A DNA stretch of 64,000 nt from Thermopetrobacter sp. TC1 (GCF_000746275.1 NZ_KN050830.1:112364-176363), one strand, 5' to 3'; positions 35,370 through 44,567 are shown, counted from the stretch's first letter. Translations and numbers: made by a program. Notes: generated by a model not told the origin, from the sequence alone.

Positions 35370-36920
35370 TTAGCTTTCGCCGTTCACCGGCCGGGCCAGG
35401 AAGGCAGGCAGCGTATCGCCGGTAAAGCCGCCGGCGGGCGCGTCAGCGGCAGGTGTGTCTTCACCTGTCTTGCCGCCGGTCTTGCCGGCCGGAGCCTGTT
35501 CCTTCTGGGGCGTAAAGGCAGCAGCGGCCGGCTTCTTCTTGCGCCGGCGGCGCCTGCGCTTCTTCTTGCGGCCGTCGCCGTCCGCCTGAGCGGCCTTTTC
35601 TGTGCTCTTGCCGGTTTCGGCGCCTGCCTTTCCTGTCTTTGAGGGCTCGCCGCCCTTCGCGCCGGCCTTTTTCGCCTTTGCCGGCTTGCGCCGCTTCTTG
35701 CGCCGGCCGGAGACCGCCGCTGCGATCTCTTCCTCCGAAGGCGCTTCGCCCTCCCAGGGAATGTCCTTGCCGATCAGCTTCTCGATGGCCACCAGCGCCT
35801 TGTAGTCCTCCGGCGTCACCAGGGTGATCGCCGTGCCCTCGCGCCCGGCGCGGCCGGTGCGCCCGATGCGGTGCACATAATCCTCCGGCGAGACCGGCAC
35901 ATCATAATTGAACACGTGCGAAACTTCGGGGATATCCAGCCCCCGCGCCGCCACGTCCGACGCAACAAGATAGGTGATCTCGCCGTCGCGGAACTTCTGC
36001 AGCGTCTCCAGCCGCTCGTACTGGTCCATGTCGCCATGCAGCGCCCCGGCGTTATAGCCGTGCTTGTGCAGCGACTTGGCCAGAATCTCCACCGTCTTCT
36101 TGCGGTTGGCGAAGATGATGGCGTTGCGGATGTCGTCCTTGCGTGCGTCGATCACCTCGCGCAGCTTCGCCCGCTTCGCCTTCTCCTCAACCGGCGCCAT
36201 CACCAGCCGCTGATCGATGGTCTCGGCGGTGGAGGAGGGCGGCTGCGCCTGCACCGTCACCGGCAGATGCAGGAAGCGCGCGGTGAGATGCTGGATCTCC
36301 TCCGGCATGGTGGCGGAGAAGAACAGCGTCTGCCGCGTCACCGGCAGCAGCTTCACGATGCGCTCGATATCGGGGATGAAGCCCATGTCCAGCATGCGGT
36401 CGGCCTCGTCGATCACCAGGATCTCGATCCCCGTCAGCAAAAGCCGCCCGCGCTCGAAATGATCGAGAAGCCGCCCCGGCGTGGCGATCAGCACATCGGC
36501 ACCACGGTCAATGATGCGCGACTGTTCGTCGAAGGACACACCGCCGATCAGCAGCGCCACCTTCAGCTTGTGTTCCTTGCCCAGAATCTTGAAAGCGTCA
36601 TGAACCTGCGCCGCCAGCTCCCGCGTCGGCTCCAGGATCAGGGTGCGCGGCATGCGCGCCCGCGCCCGTCCGCGCTCCAGCCGCATGAGCATGGGCAGCA
36701 CGAAGGCCGCCGTCTTGCCGGAGCCGGTCTGCGCCAGGCCCAGAACGTCCTTGCCCTCCAGCGCGGGCGGAATGGCCTGTTTCTGGATTTCCGTCGGGGT
36801 CTTGTAGCCGGCGTCGGCGACCGCTTTCAGGACCTTCTCGCTCAGGCCCAGGTCTTTGAATGTCATGGATGTGTCCGTATTGATGTTGGTCTGGATGCTG
36901 TTCTCCGCCTGATCTGTCAT
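35370..36920 (-). CDS. DEAD-box RNA helicase (RhlE-like)
   Basis: The product has 516 residues. The ATP-dependent helicase core (about 18-395) shows the Q motif (MTFKDLGLSEKVL to TEIQKQAIP), motif I AQTGSGKT, Ia PTRELA, TPGR, II DEAD, III SAT and VI HRIGRTGRAG. The C-terminal 120 residues are low complexity, with Lys/Arg blocks (KKRRRRRRKKK) and Ala/Gly/Thr, typical of RNA-binding tails in RhlE and related helicases that act in ribosome assembly or RNA decay. The first ATG adds a 17-residue Asn/Thr-rich leader; an internal Met at residue 19 could also serve. Confidence 0.93.
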   Translation of the reverse strand: MTDQAENSIQTNINTDTSMTFKDLGLSEKVLKAVADAGYKTPTEIQKQAIPPALEGKDVLGLAQTGSGKTAAFVLPMLMRLERGRARARMPRTLILEPTRELAAQVHDAFKILGKEHKLKVALLIGGVSFDEQSRIIDRGADVLIATPGRLLDHFERGRLLLTGIEILVIDEADRMLDMGFIPDIERIVKLLPVTRQTLFFSATMPEEIQHLTARFLHLPVTVQAQPPSSTAETIDQRLVMAPVEEKAKRAKLREVIDARKDDIRNAIIFANRKKTVEILAKSLHKHGYNAGALHGDMDQYERLETLQKFRDGEITYLVASDVAARGLDIPEVSHVFNYDVPVSPEDYVHRIGRTGRAGREGTAITLVTPEDYKALVAIEKLIGKDIPWEGEAPSEEEIAAAVSGRRKKRRKPAKAKKAGAKGGEPSKTGKAGAETGKSTEKAAQADGDGRKKKRRRRRRKKKPAAAAFTPQKEQAPAGKTGGKTGEDTPAADAPAGGFTGDTLPAFLARPVNGES

Positions 36921-37235
36921 CGTGTGCTGCTCAAGCTTTCGCAGGCATGAGGCGAAACGCTCAATAAAACCGGGGCGTGAAAGATCAGGAGCGGATGAAA
37001 ATCACGGCGCACAATGCGCGCCATGGTGGGACGCTCCGCCGCTGGCCCGATATGCGTATCGCCCCAGAAAACCCGGAAATTCACTTCCCTTCAGGATCTT
37101 GCGGGACGACATCATGAATCGCGAAAACGAAAACCCGCCGCACCACGTGCGGCAACGATGCGTCTGCCCGGAACATAGGCGGACTCCCGCCTTTGTCAAG
37201 GAAAAGCCCCGCTCTTCCTGCTCTTTGCTGCACAT
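36921..37235. other. gap upstream of the helicase gene
   Basis: This 315-bp stretch holds the 5' region of the helicase gene and the space after the methyltransferase stop. No repeat, RNA or promoter could be recognised. Confidence 0.5.
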
Positions 37236-37865
37236 TCAGCGCTTGCGCACGCTGCCGAGGAAATGCCAGGCCAGCACCTTCGGCCGCGGCAGGGCGTAGA
37301 ACCGTTCAATCGATTCTTCCGCAAATCCCGCATCCTTCAGCAGCGCCGGCAGATCCCGGTTCAGATGACAGCCGCCCGCGAGCTGGCGCCAGGCGGGAGT
37401 AAGCCAATCCTGCAGGCGCTGCACCCGCGGCTCTTCCGCCCGCCCGTGCTCACAGAGAAGAAGGCGCCCGCCCGGCTTCAGCACCCGGAAAAACTCGGCA
37501 AGCGCCAAACGGATGTCGGGAATGGAGCAGCCTGTATAGGTCAGCACCACCGTATCGACGCTTTCATTTTCCAAAGGCAGCGCCTCTGCGCTCTGCGCCA
37601 GAATCTCCACCGGCACCTTCGCATCCCGCGCCCGCTTGCGCGCCAGCGCCAGCAGTTTCTCGTTGGGGTCAACCCCGATCACCTGTTTCACCCGCTCCGG
37701 GTCATAATGCACAAGGTTGCGGCCGGAGCCCATGCCGGGCTCTAGAACCACGCCTTCGGCCTGCGGCACGATCCGTTCCCTGAGCCGTGTAATCGGCGGC
37801 AGGCCGCAGACGATGTCGGTCAGCGGCGAAAGCAGCATCCGGTCATAAAGCGAAGTCCTGGCCAT
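37236..37865 (-). CDS. class I SAM-dependent methyltransferase
   Basis: The product has 209 residues. The SAM fold is clear: motif I VLEPGMGSGRNLVHYD (about 40), acidic loop VIGVDPNEKLLALA, TVVLTYTGCSIPD and LKPGGRLLLCEHG. The small size and the LxPGGRLLxxEHG motif resemble methyltransferase-11 proteins related to METTL7 or the phospholipid N-methyltransferases, but the substrate is unknown. It is a single gene with no obvious partner; the next gene downstream on this strand is the helicase after a 315-bp gap. Confidence 0.82.
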   Translation of the reverse strand: MARTSLYDRMLLSPLTDIVCGLPPITRLRERIVPQAEGVVLEPGMGSGRNLVHYDPERVKQVIGVDPNEKLLALARKRARDAKVPVEILAQSAEALPLENESVDTVVLTYTGCSIPDIRLALAEFFRVLKPGGRLLLCEHGRAEEPRVQRLQDWLTPAWRQLAGGCHLNRDLPALLKDAGFAEESIERFYALPRPKVLAWHFLGSVRKR

Positions 37866-38452
37866 CTCATCAGATCGGGGTCATCAGGGCGGGGAAAGGG
37901 GCTCATCCGTTTTCCGTTTTCAGACGCAAGCTTAAGACAACATGACCAAAGGCTGAAAAGATATTCATGAAATGGAATTCATGCGGCATTCCGCGACATT
38001 TCACGATATTGTGAACTTGTTACAAGACGGTCATGTTCCATCTTGATCCGGATCAAGGATCGCCCTGAACCGCTTGGGCTCAAATTGCGGCCGCCATGAG
38101 ACAAAACCGGCCGCAGCAAGGCGAAGGAAAAGGGCCTGAACGGTAAAATGCAAAAGAGCGGCGGGGCGAACGGGCGGTCAGCGCCGGCTTAGAAGGCTTC
38201 TGACAGGGAAAAACGGCGCACCGCCGCAGGATCGGGGATGGAAGGGAAGGAAAGGAAGAGTGTGAAAGGCCCTGCCGAACGGGGCGAGATGGAAAATGCG
38301 CCGGATGACGCCGCTTGAACGGGGCCTTCGGGCAAAACGGGGCGGCCGGGCGCATGAAGGCGAAAGCGAAAGGGAAGAGGAACAGCGCCCTTGCGGCGTT
38401 GAAATCCGGTCAGTTCGGGGGCGGCAGGCAGAGTAAACGGACGGGGAAGGCG
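37866..38452. other. long leader region of hemA
   Basis: This 587-bp gap between divergent genes holds a perfect Fnr/FixK-type box (38043-38056), a palindrome CTTGTTACAAG just before it, and a hairpin GCGGCC/GGCCGC near 38086-38113. The 300 bp before the hemA ATG have no other recognisable feature; an open frame there extends hemA by 46 unlikely residues. Confidence 0.55.
38043..38056. promoter_or_regulatory. Fnr/FixK-type operator upstream of hemA
   Basis: TTGATCCGGATCAA matches the TTGAT-N4-ATCAA consensus exactly. Fnr- and FixK-family regulators commonly control hemA in alphaproteobacteria as oxygen falls. The box is about 400 bp from the ATG, so a long leader or a distant site is implied. 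It could instead serve the divergent methyltransferase gene 178 bp away. Confidence 0.6.
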
Positions 38453-39694
38453 ATGAGCACCATCGATTACAAGAAGATCTTCCGCGAAGCCATCGAGGAT
38501 CTGCACAAGGAGGGGCGGTATCGCTATTTCGCCCAGCTCAGGCGCAAGTGCGGCCAGTTCCCGAAGGCCGACTATTACGACGGCAAGGGCAACGTCAAGG
38601 AAGTCACCGTCTGGTGCTCCAACGACTATCTCGGCATGGCCCAGCATCCGGAAGTGCTCAAGGCCATGCACGAGGCCATTGATGATGTCGGCGCCGGCGC
38701 CGGCGGCACCCGCAACATCGCCGGCACCTCCTGGTATCACGTGCAGCTGGAAAAGGAGCTTGCTGATCTGCACAACAAGGAGGCGGCGCTTCTGTTCAAC
38801 TCCGGCTACATGGCCAATCAGGCCACGCTGTCCACGCTGGCCAGGCTGTTGCCCGGCCTGATCACCTTCTCCGATCAGCTCAATCACGCCTCCATGATCG
38901 AGGGCATCCGGCACGGCCGCGGCGACAAGGTGATCTTCAAGCACAATGACCTTGCCGATCTCGAGGAGAAGCTCAAGGCCGTGCCCATTGACCGGCCCAA
39001 GGTCATCGCCTTCGAATCCGTCTATTCCATGGACGGCGACATCGCCCCCATCGCCGAGATCTGCGATCTCGCCGAGAAATACGGGGCCATGACCTATATC
39101 GACGAGGTGCACGCGGTGGGCATGTATGGCCCGCGCGGCGGCGGCGTGGCCGAGCGCGATGGCGTGATGGACCGCATCGACATCATCGAGGGCACGCTGG
39201 CCAAGGCCTATGGCATCATGGGCGGCTATATCGCGGCCGATGCCGACATCTGCGATGCCATCCGCTCCTATGCCTCCGGCTTTATCTTCACCACCTCCCT
39301 CTCGCCGGTTCTCGCCGCCGGTGCCTGGGCTTCGGTGCGCTATCTCAAGACCTCGTCCAGGGAGCGCGAGCTGCAGCAGAAACACGCCGCCCTGCTGCGC
39401 GAGAAACTGCTGGCGCGCAATCTGCCCGTCATCGTCACGCCCAGTCACATCGTGCCGGTCATGGTCGGCGATGCCGTGCGCTGCAAGCAGCTCACCGACG
39501 CGCTCATGGACCGCTTCGACATCTATGTTCAGCCCATCAACTATCCCACCGTGCCGCGCGGCACCGAGCGCATCCGCTTAACCCCCGGGCCCATGCACGG
39601 GCCGGAGGAGATCGATGCCATGGTCGAGGCGCTGGACACCCTCTGGGACGAGCTCGCCCTGCCGCGCCGCGAAACCCGCGAGGCCGCGGAATAA
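38453..39694 (+). CDS. hemA: 5-aminolevulinate synthase (ALAS)
   Basis: The product has 413 residues. It condenses glycine and succinyl-CoA to 5-aminolevulinate, the first step of haem synthesis in alphaproteobacteria (the Shemin route). Motifs are [63 protein letters not shown] and the pyridoxal-phosphate Lys in [14 protein letters not shown] (about 245). The ATG at 38453 is chosen because GGGGAAGG precedes it and the family N-terminus [10 protein letters not shown] follows. It is a single-gene unit; repeats begin about 35 bp downstream. Confidence 0.96.
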   Translation: MSTIDYKKIFREAIEDLHKEGRYRYFAQLRRKCGQFPKADYYDGKGNVKEVTVWCSNDYLGMAQHPEVLKAMHEAIDDVGAGAGGTRNIAGTSWYHVQLEKELADLHNKEAALLFNSGYMANQATLSTLARLLPGLITFSDQLNHASMIEGIRHGRGDKVIFKHNDLADLEEKLKAVPIDRPKVIAFESVYSMDGDIAPIAEICDLAEKYGAMTYIDEVHAVGMYGPRGGGVAERDGVMDRIDIIEGTLAKAYGIMGGYIAADADICDAIRSYASGFIFTTSLSPVLAAGAWASVRYLKTSSRERELQQKHAALLREKLLARNLPVIVTPSHIVPVMVGDAVRCKQLTDALMDRFDIYVQPINYPTVPRGTERIRLTPGPMHGPEEIDAMVEALDTLWDELALPRRETREAAE

Positions 39695-39730
39695 CAGGGC
39701 CTCTCCGCACGCATTCAAACAGCGCCCATT

Positions 39731-39788
39731 GCCGGAACGGGACTTCATCCCGTTCCGGAACGTTTCGGCGGGGTATGTTACCCCGCCA
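39731..39788. repeat. D-type hairpin repeat, left half
   Basis: GCCGGAACGGGA/TCCCGTTCCGG hairpin followed by AACGTTTCGGCGGGGTATGTTACCCCGCC. The right end hairpin is missing; a C fragment follows directly. Confidence 0.75.
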
Positions 39789-39797
39789 CCCATGCCA

Positions 39798-40158
39798 CCA
39801 ACTTCGTCATACCGGCGAAAGCCGGTATCTCAAGCCACACATGCATGCGTTTGCGGCACAAGACCTAAGGCTTCTGCCCACGCCTGTCCGAGAAAATTCA
39901 GGAAGCGTGCTGTTGCCGCCAAATTGACCGAGGAAAAAAGACTTTCCATGAGCTAGGGGTTTGTTGTTTAACTTATTGATAAATCATAAGAAAATGTCAT
40001 TGCCGGGCCTTGTCCCGGCAATCCAGGGCCAGGAATGAGGCGGAGTTGGAGAACGACGGCATTCGCCAGCAGGCTTAATCTGAGCCGTATGGAAAGAAAA
40101 AGCCGGAAGGGGATTGTATCCCCTTCCGGAACGTTTGGGCGGGGTATTCTACCCCGCC
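39798..40158 (+). repeat. composite C-E-B repeat ending in D
   Basis: A C left half (CATACCGGCGAAAGCCGG), then E (CAGGAAGCGTGCTGTTGCC, ACTTTCCATGAGCTAGGGG), B (CATTGCCGGGCCTTGTCCCG), the linker (CAGCAGGCTTAATCTGAGCC) and a partial D (40102-40158, GCCGGAAGGGGAT/ATCCCCTTCCGG). F is absent. The E site is unoccupied by C. Confidence 0.75.
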
Positions 40159-40195
40159 ATCCATGCCAGCATGGATTCTGTGCCCATCCGCGCGC

Positions 40196-40855
40196 TCATT
40201 TTTCAAGCCAGCGGGCCAGAAGCGCGGCATGGGCCGCATCGAGCGCCGCTGCTGTTTCCGCCGTATCGGTCAGGTCCCCCTGAAGGCCGGGAATGCGCGC
40301 TTCCGGCACCGGCGCGCGGCCCAGGCGCTTCTGCCCGAAGTATTCCGCCAGCGTCAGCGCCACCGACACCGAAAGATTGAAGCTTTCCGCCATGCCCACC
40401 ATCGGCAGCCAGACCAGATGATCCGCCGCCTGCGCCATGGTCTCGGAGATGCCCCGGTGCTCGTTGCCGAAAACGAAGGCAGGCCGCTCAATGGCAGAGA
40501 GATCAAGCGTCGGCAAGGGCTTCGCCGCCGGATCAACCCGGGTGGCGATCAGCGTGTATCCTGCCTCTTTCAGCGCGCGGATGGCCTTGTCCGTGCCGTG
40601 ATGGATGTGAAAATCCAGCCACTTGTTGGTATGCCCGGAGGTCTTCTTGCCTTCCCGCCGCGGGTTGAAGGGCTTTTCCTGCTCGAAGATAAGATGCACC
40701 GTCTGAATGCCGAAGGCATCGCAGGAGCGAAAGGAGGCGGCGGCATTATGCGGATCGTGAATATCCTCCAGCACCACCGCGGCTGCCAGATCGCGCAGGG
40801 CCGCGATGCGCGTCAGTTTCGCTTTGCGTCGTTCCGTCACCATGGCCGCATGCAT
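40196..40855 (-). CDS. SpoU/TrmH-family RNA 2'-O-methyltransferase
   Basis: The product has about 219 residues. SpoU proteins are knotted methyltransferases that methylate ribose 2'-OH in tRNA or rRNA. Motif 1 is VLEDIHDPHNAAASFRSCDAFG (about 27), motif 2 FVFGNEHRGIS and motif 3 MVGMAESFNLSVSVALTL. The motif set and LEDIHDPHN favour the TrmH (tRNA Gm18) group, but the substrate is not certain. The start is placed at the ATG 40855 because the longer frame adds a Cys/Gly-rich stretch. Confidence 0.85.
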   Translation of the reverse strand: MHAAMVTERRKAKLTRIAALRDLAAAVVLEDIHDPHNAAASFRSCDAFGIQTVHLIFEQEKPFNPRREGKKTSGHTNKWLDFHIHHGTDKAIRALKEAGYTLIATRVDPAAKPLPTLDLSAIERPAFVFGNEHRGISETMAQAADHLVWLPMVGMAESFNLSVSVALTLAEYFGQKRLGRAPVPEARIPGLQGDLTDTAETAAALDAAHAALLARWLEK

Positions 40856-41262
40856 TGACAGAAGACCGCGCCCAGGTAAAGCCCCCGCCGCATATAACCA
40901 ACACCCCTGAAACGCCACCACCGCTCCTTCTGAGCCACACAGCCCCGCCGGCCTTTGCGCATCATTATGCGCATCATGTGGAATAATCGCGCCCCTTTGG
41001 CCCGCATGCCCTTGTCAGAAGGGCGGCGAGAGGCCATTCATCGCAGCAAAAGCCCAAAGCCTCAGGGCGTGGGCTCATAAAGGACGGCGATGCCAGCGGC
41101 ATTTTCGCAAAATATCGCTGATCTTTTCGTCCGCAGGGAATAGCCAAAGCTATTTTCAAGGGCGAAAAGTCAGCGAGATGCAGCGAAAATGGCGACCTTC
41201 AGGGGCTGGCGCGTCGGATTTTATGAGGACACACCCTAAAACAGGGAAACGATCAAGCGGCC
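40856..41262. other. 407-bp gap with a MITE-like hairpin element
   Basis: Divergent genes flank the gap. The right half is the foldback element at 41064-41237. The left half (40856-41063) is unassigned and shows no gene. The start region of the DUF1045 gene begins 25 bp after the element. Confidence 0.65.
41064..41237. mobile_element. foldback MITE-like element (M)
   Basis: About 174 bp whose two halves are imperfect inverted copies. The ends are AGGGCGTGGGCTCATAAA and TTATGAGGACACACCCT; inside, GCATTTTCGCAAAATATCGC pairs with GCGAAAATGGCGACC-type sequence and CTTTTCGTCC with GGGCGAAAAG, and the centre is AATAGCCAAAGCTATT. No coding capacity and no clear target duplication. It is unrelated to families A, C and D. 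Confidence 0.55.
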
Positions 41263-41946
41263 ATGAGCGCTGAATGGTATCGATACGCCGTCTATTTCTC
41301 TCCGCGAAGCGACGAACCCCTGGCCGAATTCGGCCGCCGCTGGTTCGGCTTCGATACCGAGACCCGCAAGCCGGTTGAGAACGCCTGGGACATCCCCACC
41401 GGCATCATCCGCACGCCGGCGCGCTATGGCTTTCACGCCACGCTGAAGGCTCCCTTCCGCCTGCGCCGCGGCCGCAGCGAGGCGGAGCTGTTCGCCGCCG
41501 TTGAGAATCTGGCCGCCGAACAGGCGCCCGTGCCCCTGGGCCAGCTCATCCCCAAACCCCTGGGCAGTTTCATGACCCTGCAACAGGCCCTGCCGGATGA
41601 CAGGGTAGATGCGCTTGCCTTCACCTGCGTGCGTGATCTCGATCTCTTCCGCGATCCGCTCACCGAGGAGGAGCAGGATGCCATCTTCGACAAGGGCATC
41701 ACCCGCCGCCAGAAGGCCAATGTCTTCACCTGGGGCTATCCTTATGTTGGCGAGGACTACGTCTTTCACATGACGCTCACCTCCATCCTCGCCCCGCAGG
41801 AACTGCCGCGCTGGCAGGAGAAGGTGATCGAATGGGGCGCGGACTATCTGCGCAAGCCCGTGACCTTGCGCGATCTGTGCATCTTTGCACAAAAGGAGCC
41901 GAAGGCACCCTTTCACCTCATCGCGCGTTTTCCCTTGCGTGGCTGA
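41263..41946 (+). CDS. DUF1045 protein, 2H phosphoesterase-like
   Basis: The product has 227 residues. The family (DUF1045) is annotated in phosphonate-use operons as a PhnP-like or uncharacterised protein and belongs to the 2H phosphoesterase superfamily. Two H-x-T motifs are visible: YGFHATLKAPF (about 54) and YVFHMTLTSI (about 170), the expected catalytic pair. No other phosphonate gene is in the window, so the enzyme may serve another cyclic-phosphate or nucleotide-type substrate. It starts 25 bp after a foldback element and is followed by moaB after 105 bp. Confidence 0.82.
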   Translation: MSAEWYRYAVYFSPRSDEPLAEFGRRWFGFDTETRKPVENAWDIPTGIIRTPARYGFHATLKAPFRLRRGRSEAELFAAVENLAAEQAPVPLGQLIPKPLGSFMTLQQALPDDRVDALAFTCVRDLDLFRDPLTEEEQDAIFDKGITRRQKANVFTWGYPYVGEDYVFHMTLTSILAPQELPRWQEKVIEWGADYLRKPVTLRDLCIFAQKEPKAPFHLIARFPLRG

Positions 41947-42051
41947 GCGCCGCCGCTTGACAGGAAAGGGGAAAGGCCGTCACCGTGCTCATGAATATTT
42001 GCGGCTGAGCGTCGCTTAAAGACCGGAACAAACAGGGAGGAAAGACAAGCC

Positions 42052-42624
42052 GTGCAGGAGGAAAAAAAGCCCGTCCATCATGCCCATGGCGGCCCTGATC
42101 AGCGGGACTTCATCCCGCTGGGCATTGCCGTGCTCACCGTTTCCGACACCCGCACACTTGAAGATGACCGCTCCGGCGCCGTGCTGGCCGAGCGCATCGA
42201 GAAGGCGGGACACAGGCTCATCGATCGCGCCATCGTCATCGATGACGAAAAGCTCATCCGCGAGCAGCTTCAGAAATGGCTGGCGGAAGAGGAGGTGGAC
42301 GTGATCATCACCACCGGCGGCACCGGTCTCACCGGCCGCGATGTCACCATCGAGGCCGCCCGCGGCCTGTTCGAAAAGGAGATCGAGGGCTTTCAGATTG
42401 CCTTTTTCCTCGTCTCCTGGCCGAAGATCGGCACCTCCGCCATGCAGTCGCGCGCAACCGGCGGCGTCGCCCAGGGCAAATACATCTTCTGCCTGCCCGG
42501 CTCTCCCGGCGCCTGCAAGGACGGCTGGGACGAGCTGCTCGTCAAGCAGCTCGATTATCGCACCCGCCCCTGCAATTTCGTGGAAATTCTCCCGCGGCTC
42601 GATGAACACCTGCGCCGCACATAG
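42052..42624 (+). CDS. moaB: molybdenum cofactor biosynthesis protein MoaB
   Basis: The product has 190 residues. MoaB-type proteins adenylylate molybdopterin or act in related steps. Conserved segments are GIAVLTVSDTRTLEDDRSG, VDVIITTGGTGLTGRDVTIEAA, FFLVSWPKIGTSAMQSRATGGV and IFCLPGSPGACKDGWDELL. The start is a GTG at 42052; the first residues (QEEKKPVHHAHGGPDQRD) are a polar leader, so a later start is possible but none is better. No other moa gene is present in the window. Confidence 0.92.
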   Translation: MQEEKKPVHHAHGGPDQRDFIPLGIAVLTVSDTRTLEDDRSGAVLAERIEKAGHRLIDRAIVIDDEKLIREQLQKWLAEEEVDVIITTGGTGLTGRDVTIEAARGLFEKEIEGFQIAFFLVSWPKIGTSAMQSRATGGVAQGKYIFCLPGSPGACKDGWDELLVKQLDYRTRPCNFVEILPRLDEHLRRT

Positions 42625-42807
42625 CGCCCGAATCCTCAAGCAGGACGAATGTAAGGGCAATTGAATCTTCACATTTCATGATGGCCCGCATCCGTCCGCG
42701 CATATGATGTTTCCGGAAGCTGTCCGGCTTTCCATCAGCTGCCGGTCTGCAAAAGCCCGCATATTCCCTGCTTGACAGGTTCGGGGCGTGCTGCACACCA
42801 TGCCGGC

Positions 42808-43440
42808 ATGATTGATCCGGCCCAGAATGACGAAAATGACGCGCCCGAGGCCATCGCCGCGCGGAAAGGCGCCTTGCGTCAGAATCTGCGTGGAGCGCGG
42901 GCGATGATGGCGCATGCGGCCGGCCCGCTGGCGGCGCGGCGCATTGCCGAGCGGGGCCTCGCCCTGTTGCGCCGGCTAGCCGTGCCTGAGGGCGCGGTGG
43001 TGGCCGGGTATCATGCCGTGGGCCAGGAGCTGGATGTCATCCCGCTGTTGCGTGCCCTTGATCAGGCCGGTTTCATCACCGCCCTGCCGGTGGTGCCGGA
43101 GGAAACGGGGCCGCTTCTGTTTCATCGCTGGCGGCCGGGCGAGCCGTTGAAGGAAGGGCGTTTCGCCGTGCCCGTGCCGGCATTTGCGGCGCCGGTGACG
43201 CCGCAGGTGGTCATCGTGCCGCTGCTGGGGTTCGACAGGCGCGGCTTTCGTCTTGGCCAGGGCGGCGGACATTATGACCGCACCCTTGCCCATCTGCGCG
43301 CAAACGGCGATATCGTCGCCATCGGCGCGGCCTATTCCGGTCAGGAGCTCGACAGGGTGCCGCGCGAGGCCCATGATGCGCCGCTGGACTGGATCCTTAC
43401 CGATCGCGAGACGATCGGCCCCTTCACAGACGGCGCCTGA
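42808..43440 (+). CDS. 5-formyltetrahydrofolate cyclo-ligase
   Basis: The product has 210 residues. It converts 5-formyl-THF to 5,10-methenyl-THF with ATP. Segments are ARKGALRQNLRGARAMM, VVAGYHAVGQELDVIPLL, FHRWRPGEPL and the signature VPLLGFDRRGFRLGQGGGHYDRTLA. In many proteobacteria the gene (ygfA/fau) lies just downstream of 6S RNA; I looked at 42625-42807 for the 6S fold and could not support it. The ATG at 42808 follows a short leader; an upstream in-frame start exists. It is followed by the phosphoesterase gene. Confidence 0.9.
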   Translation: MIDPAQNDENDAPEAIAARKGALRQNLRGARAMMAHAAGPLAARRIAERGLALLRRLAVPEGAVVAGYHAVGQELDVIPLLRALDQAGFITALPVVPEETGPLLFHRWRPGEPLKEGRFAVPVPAFAAPVTPQVVIVPLLGFDRRGFRLGQGGGHYDRTLAHLRANGDIVAIGAAYSGQELDRVPREAHDAPLDWILTDRETIGPFTDGA

Positions 43441-43563
43441 GGGCCTATCCCTGCCGGGATCGGGGGCGATCCCTTGCGGTCTCATGGGCAGAAGTATCGC
43501 AGCGCGCTGCCCTTTCTGCGGCAGGGCGATCGCCTCCAGCGGCAAGGATATGGTCCTGAAACG

Positions 43564-44382
43564 ATGCGCATACTGTTTCTTGGAGACGTGGTCGGACGCG
43601 CAGGGCGCCGGGCGGTCATCGATGCGCTGCCAGGCCTGCGCGCACAGCTGAAGGCCGATTTCGTCATCGTCAACGGCGAGAATGCCGCCGGCGGCTTTGG
43701 CATCACCGAAGCGATCTGTGCGGAATTGTTCGACGCCGGTGCGGATGTGATCACCACGGGCAATCACGCTTTCGATCAGCGCGAAGTGCTGAGCTATCTC
43801 GAACGGGAACCCAGGCTGTTGCGGCCGCTCAATCTGCCGCCTGAAGTGCCGGGGCGCGGTTCCGGCCTGTTCGAGACGCAGGACGGGCGGCGCGTGCTCG
43901 TGCTGGCGCCGATGGGGCAGGTGTCGATGCATCCCTTGCCGGACAATCCCTTCCTCGCCGTGGATCGGGAACTTGCCGCCTGTCCGCTGGGCGAGGGCGC
44001 CGATGCCATTGTCGTGGACATGCATGCGGAGGCCACATCGGAAAAGATGGCCATGGGCCATTTCTGCGATTCGCGGGTCTCGCTGGTGGTGGGCACCCAT
44101 ACGCATGTGCCGACGGCCGATGAGCACATCCTGCCGGGCGGCACCGCCTATATAACGGACGCCGGCATGTGCGGCGACTACAACTCGGTGATCGGCATGG
44201 AGAAGGACGAGCCGTTGAACCGCTTCGTGCACAGGCTTGCGCGCGGGCGCTTTTCGCCGGCCATGGGGGAGGTGACGATTTGCGGGATCCTGGTCGAAAC
44301 CGATGACCGAACCGGACTGGCGCAGAAGATCGGGGCCCTGCGTCAGGGCGGACGGCTCAATCCGGCCTGGCCGGATTTCTGA
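43564..44382 (+). CDS. YmdB-type metallophosphoesterase
   Basis: The product has 272 residues of the TIGR00282 family. Binuclear metal ligands are visible in ILFLGDVVGRAGR (Asp), FVIVNGENAAGGFGI (Asn/Glu), TTGNHAFDQ (Asn-His), VVDMHAEATSEK and VVGTHTHVPTAD (His). YmdB-type enzymes hydrolyse 2',3'-cyclic nucleotides or cAMP in some bacteria. The ATG at 43564 gives the family start MRILFLGD. It follows the cyclo-ligase gene and precedes yebC, a common neighbourhood in this group. Confidence 0.9.
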   Translation: MRILFLGDVVGRAGRRAVIDALPGLRAQLKADFVIVNGENAAGGFGITEAICAELFDAGADVITTGNHAFDQREVLSYLEREPRLLRPLNLPPEVPGRGSGLFETQDGRRVLVLAPMGQVSMHPLPDNPFLAVDRELAACPLGEGADAIVVDMHAEATSEKMAMGHFCDSRVSLVVGTHTHVPTADEHILPGGTAYITDAGMCGDYNSVIGMEKDEPLNRFVHRLARGRFSPAMGEVTICGILVETDDRTGLAQKIGALRQGGRLNPAWPDF

Positions 44383-44567
44383 TCCCTTTCAGGCGGGCCT
44401 TGGGAAGAGAATTGTATTGAATGCGATTTTTGACTTGATGGAGCAATCGCGCCATATCATACGCAAACCCGAACGATGATGGGGCCGAATGCGCGCCGGC
44501 CGCGAAGATGCGCGGGCGTGGCGCGATGTCGGCGGATTTCAGGGAACAAGACGGACGGGACAGGATC

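Larger units (their letters stand above)
39695..40195. other. 501-bp repeat cluster between hemA and a methyltransferase
   Basis: The gap holds two partial D elements (39731-39788 and 40102-40158) around a composite C-E-B repeat (39798-40090). About 35 bp lie between hemA and the first D, which may act as its transcription end. No gene is visible. Confidence 0.75.

Noticed and set aside
42625-42807. 6S RNA upstream of the 5-formyl-THF cyclo-ligase gene
   Set aside because: The position is right for ssrS, but the gap is only 183 bp and I could not draw the long interrupted hairpin with its open central bubble. A covariance search would settle it.
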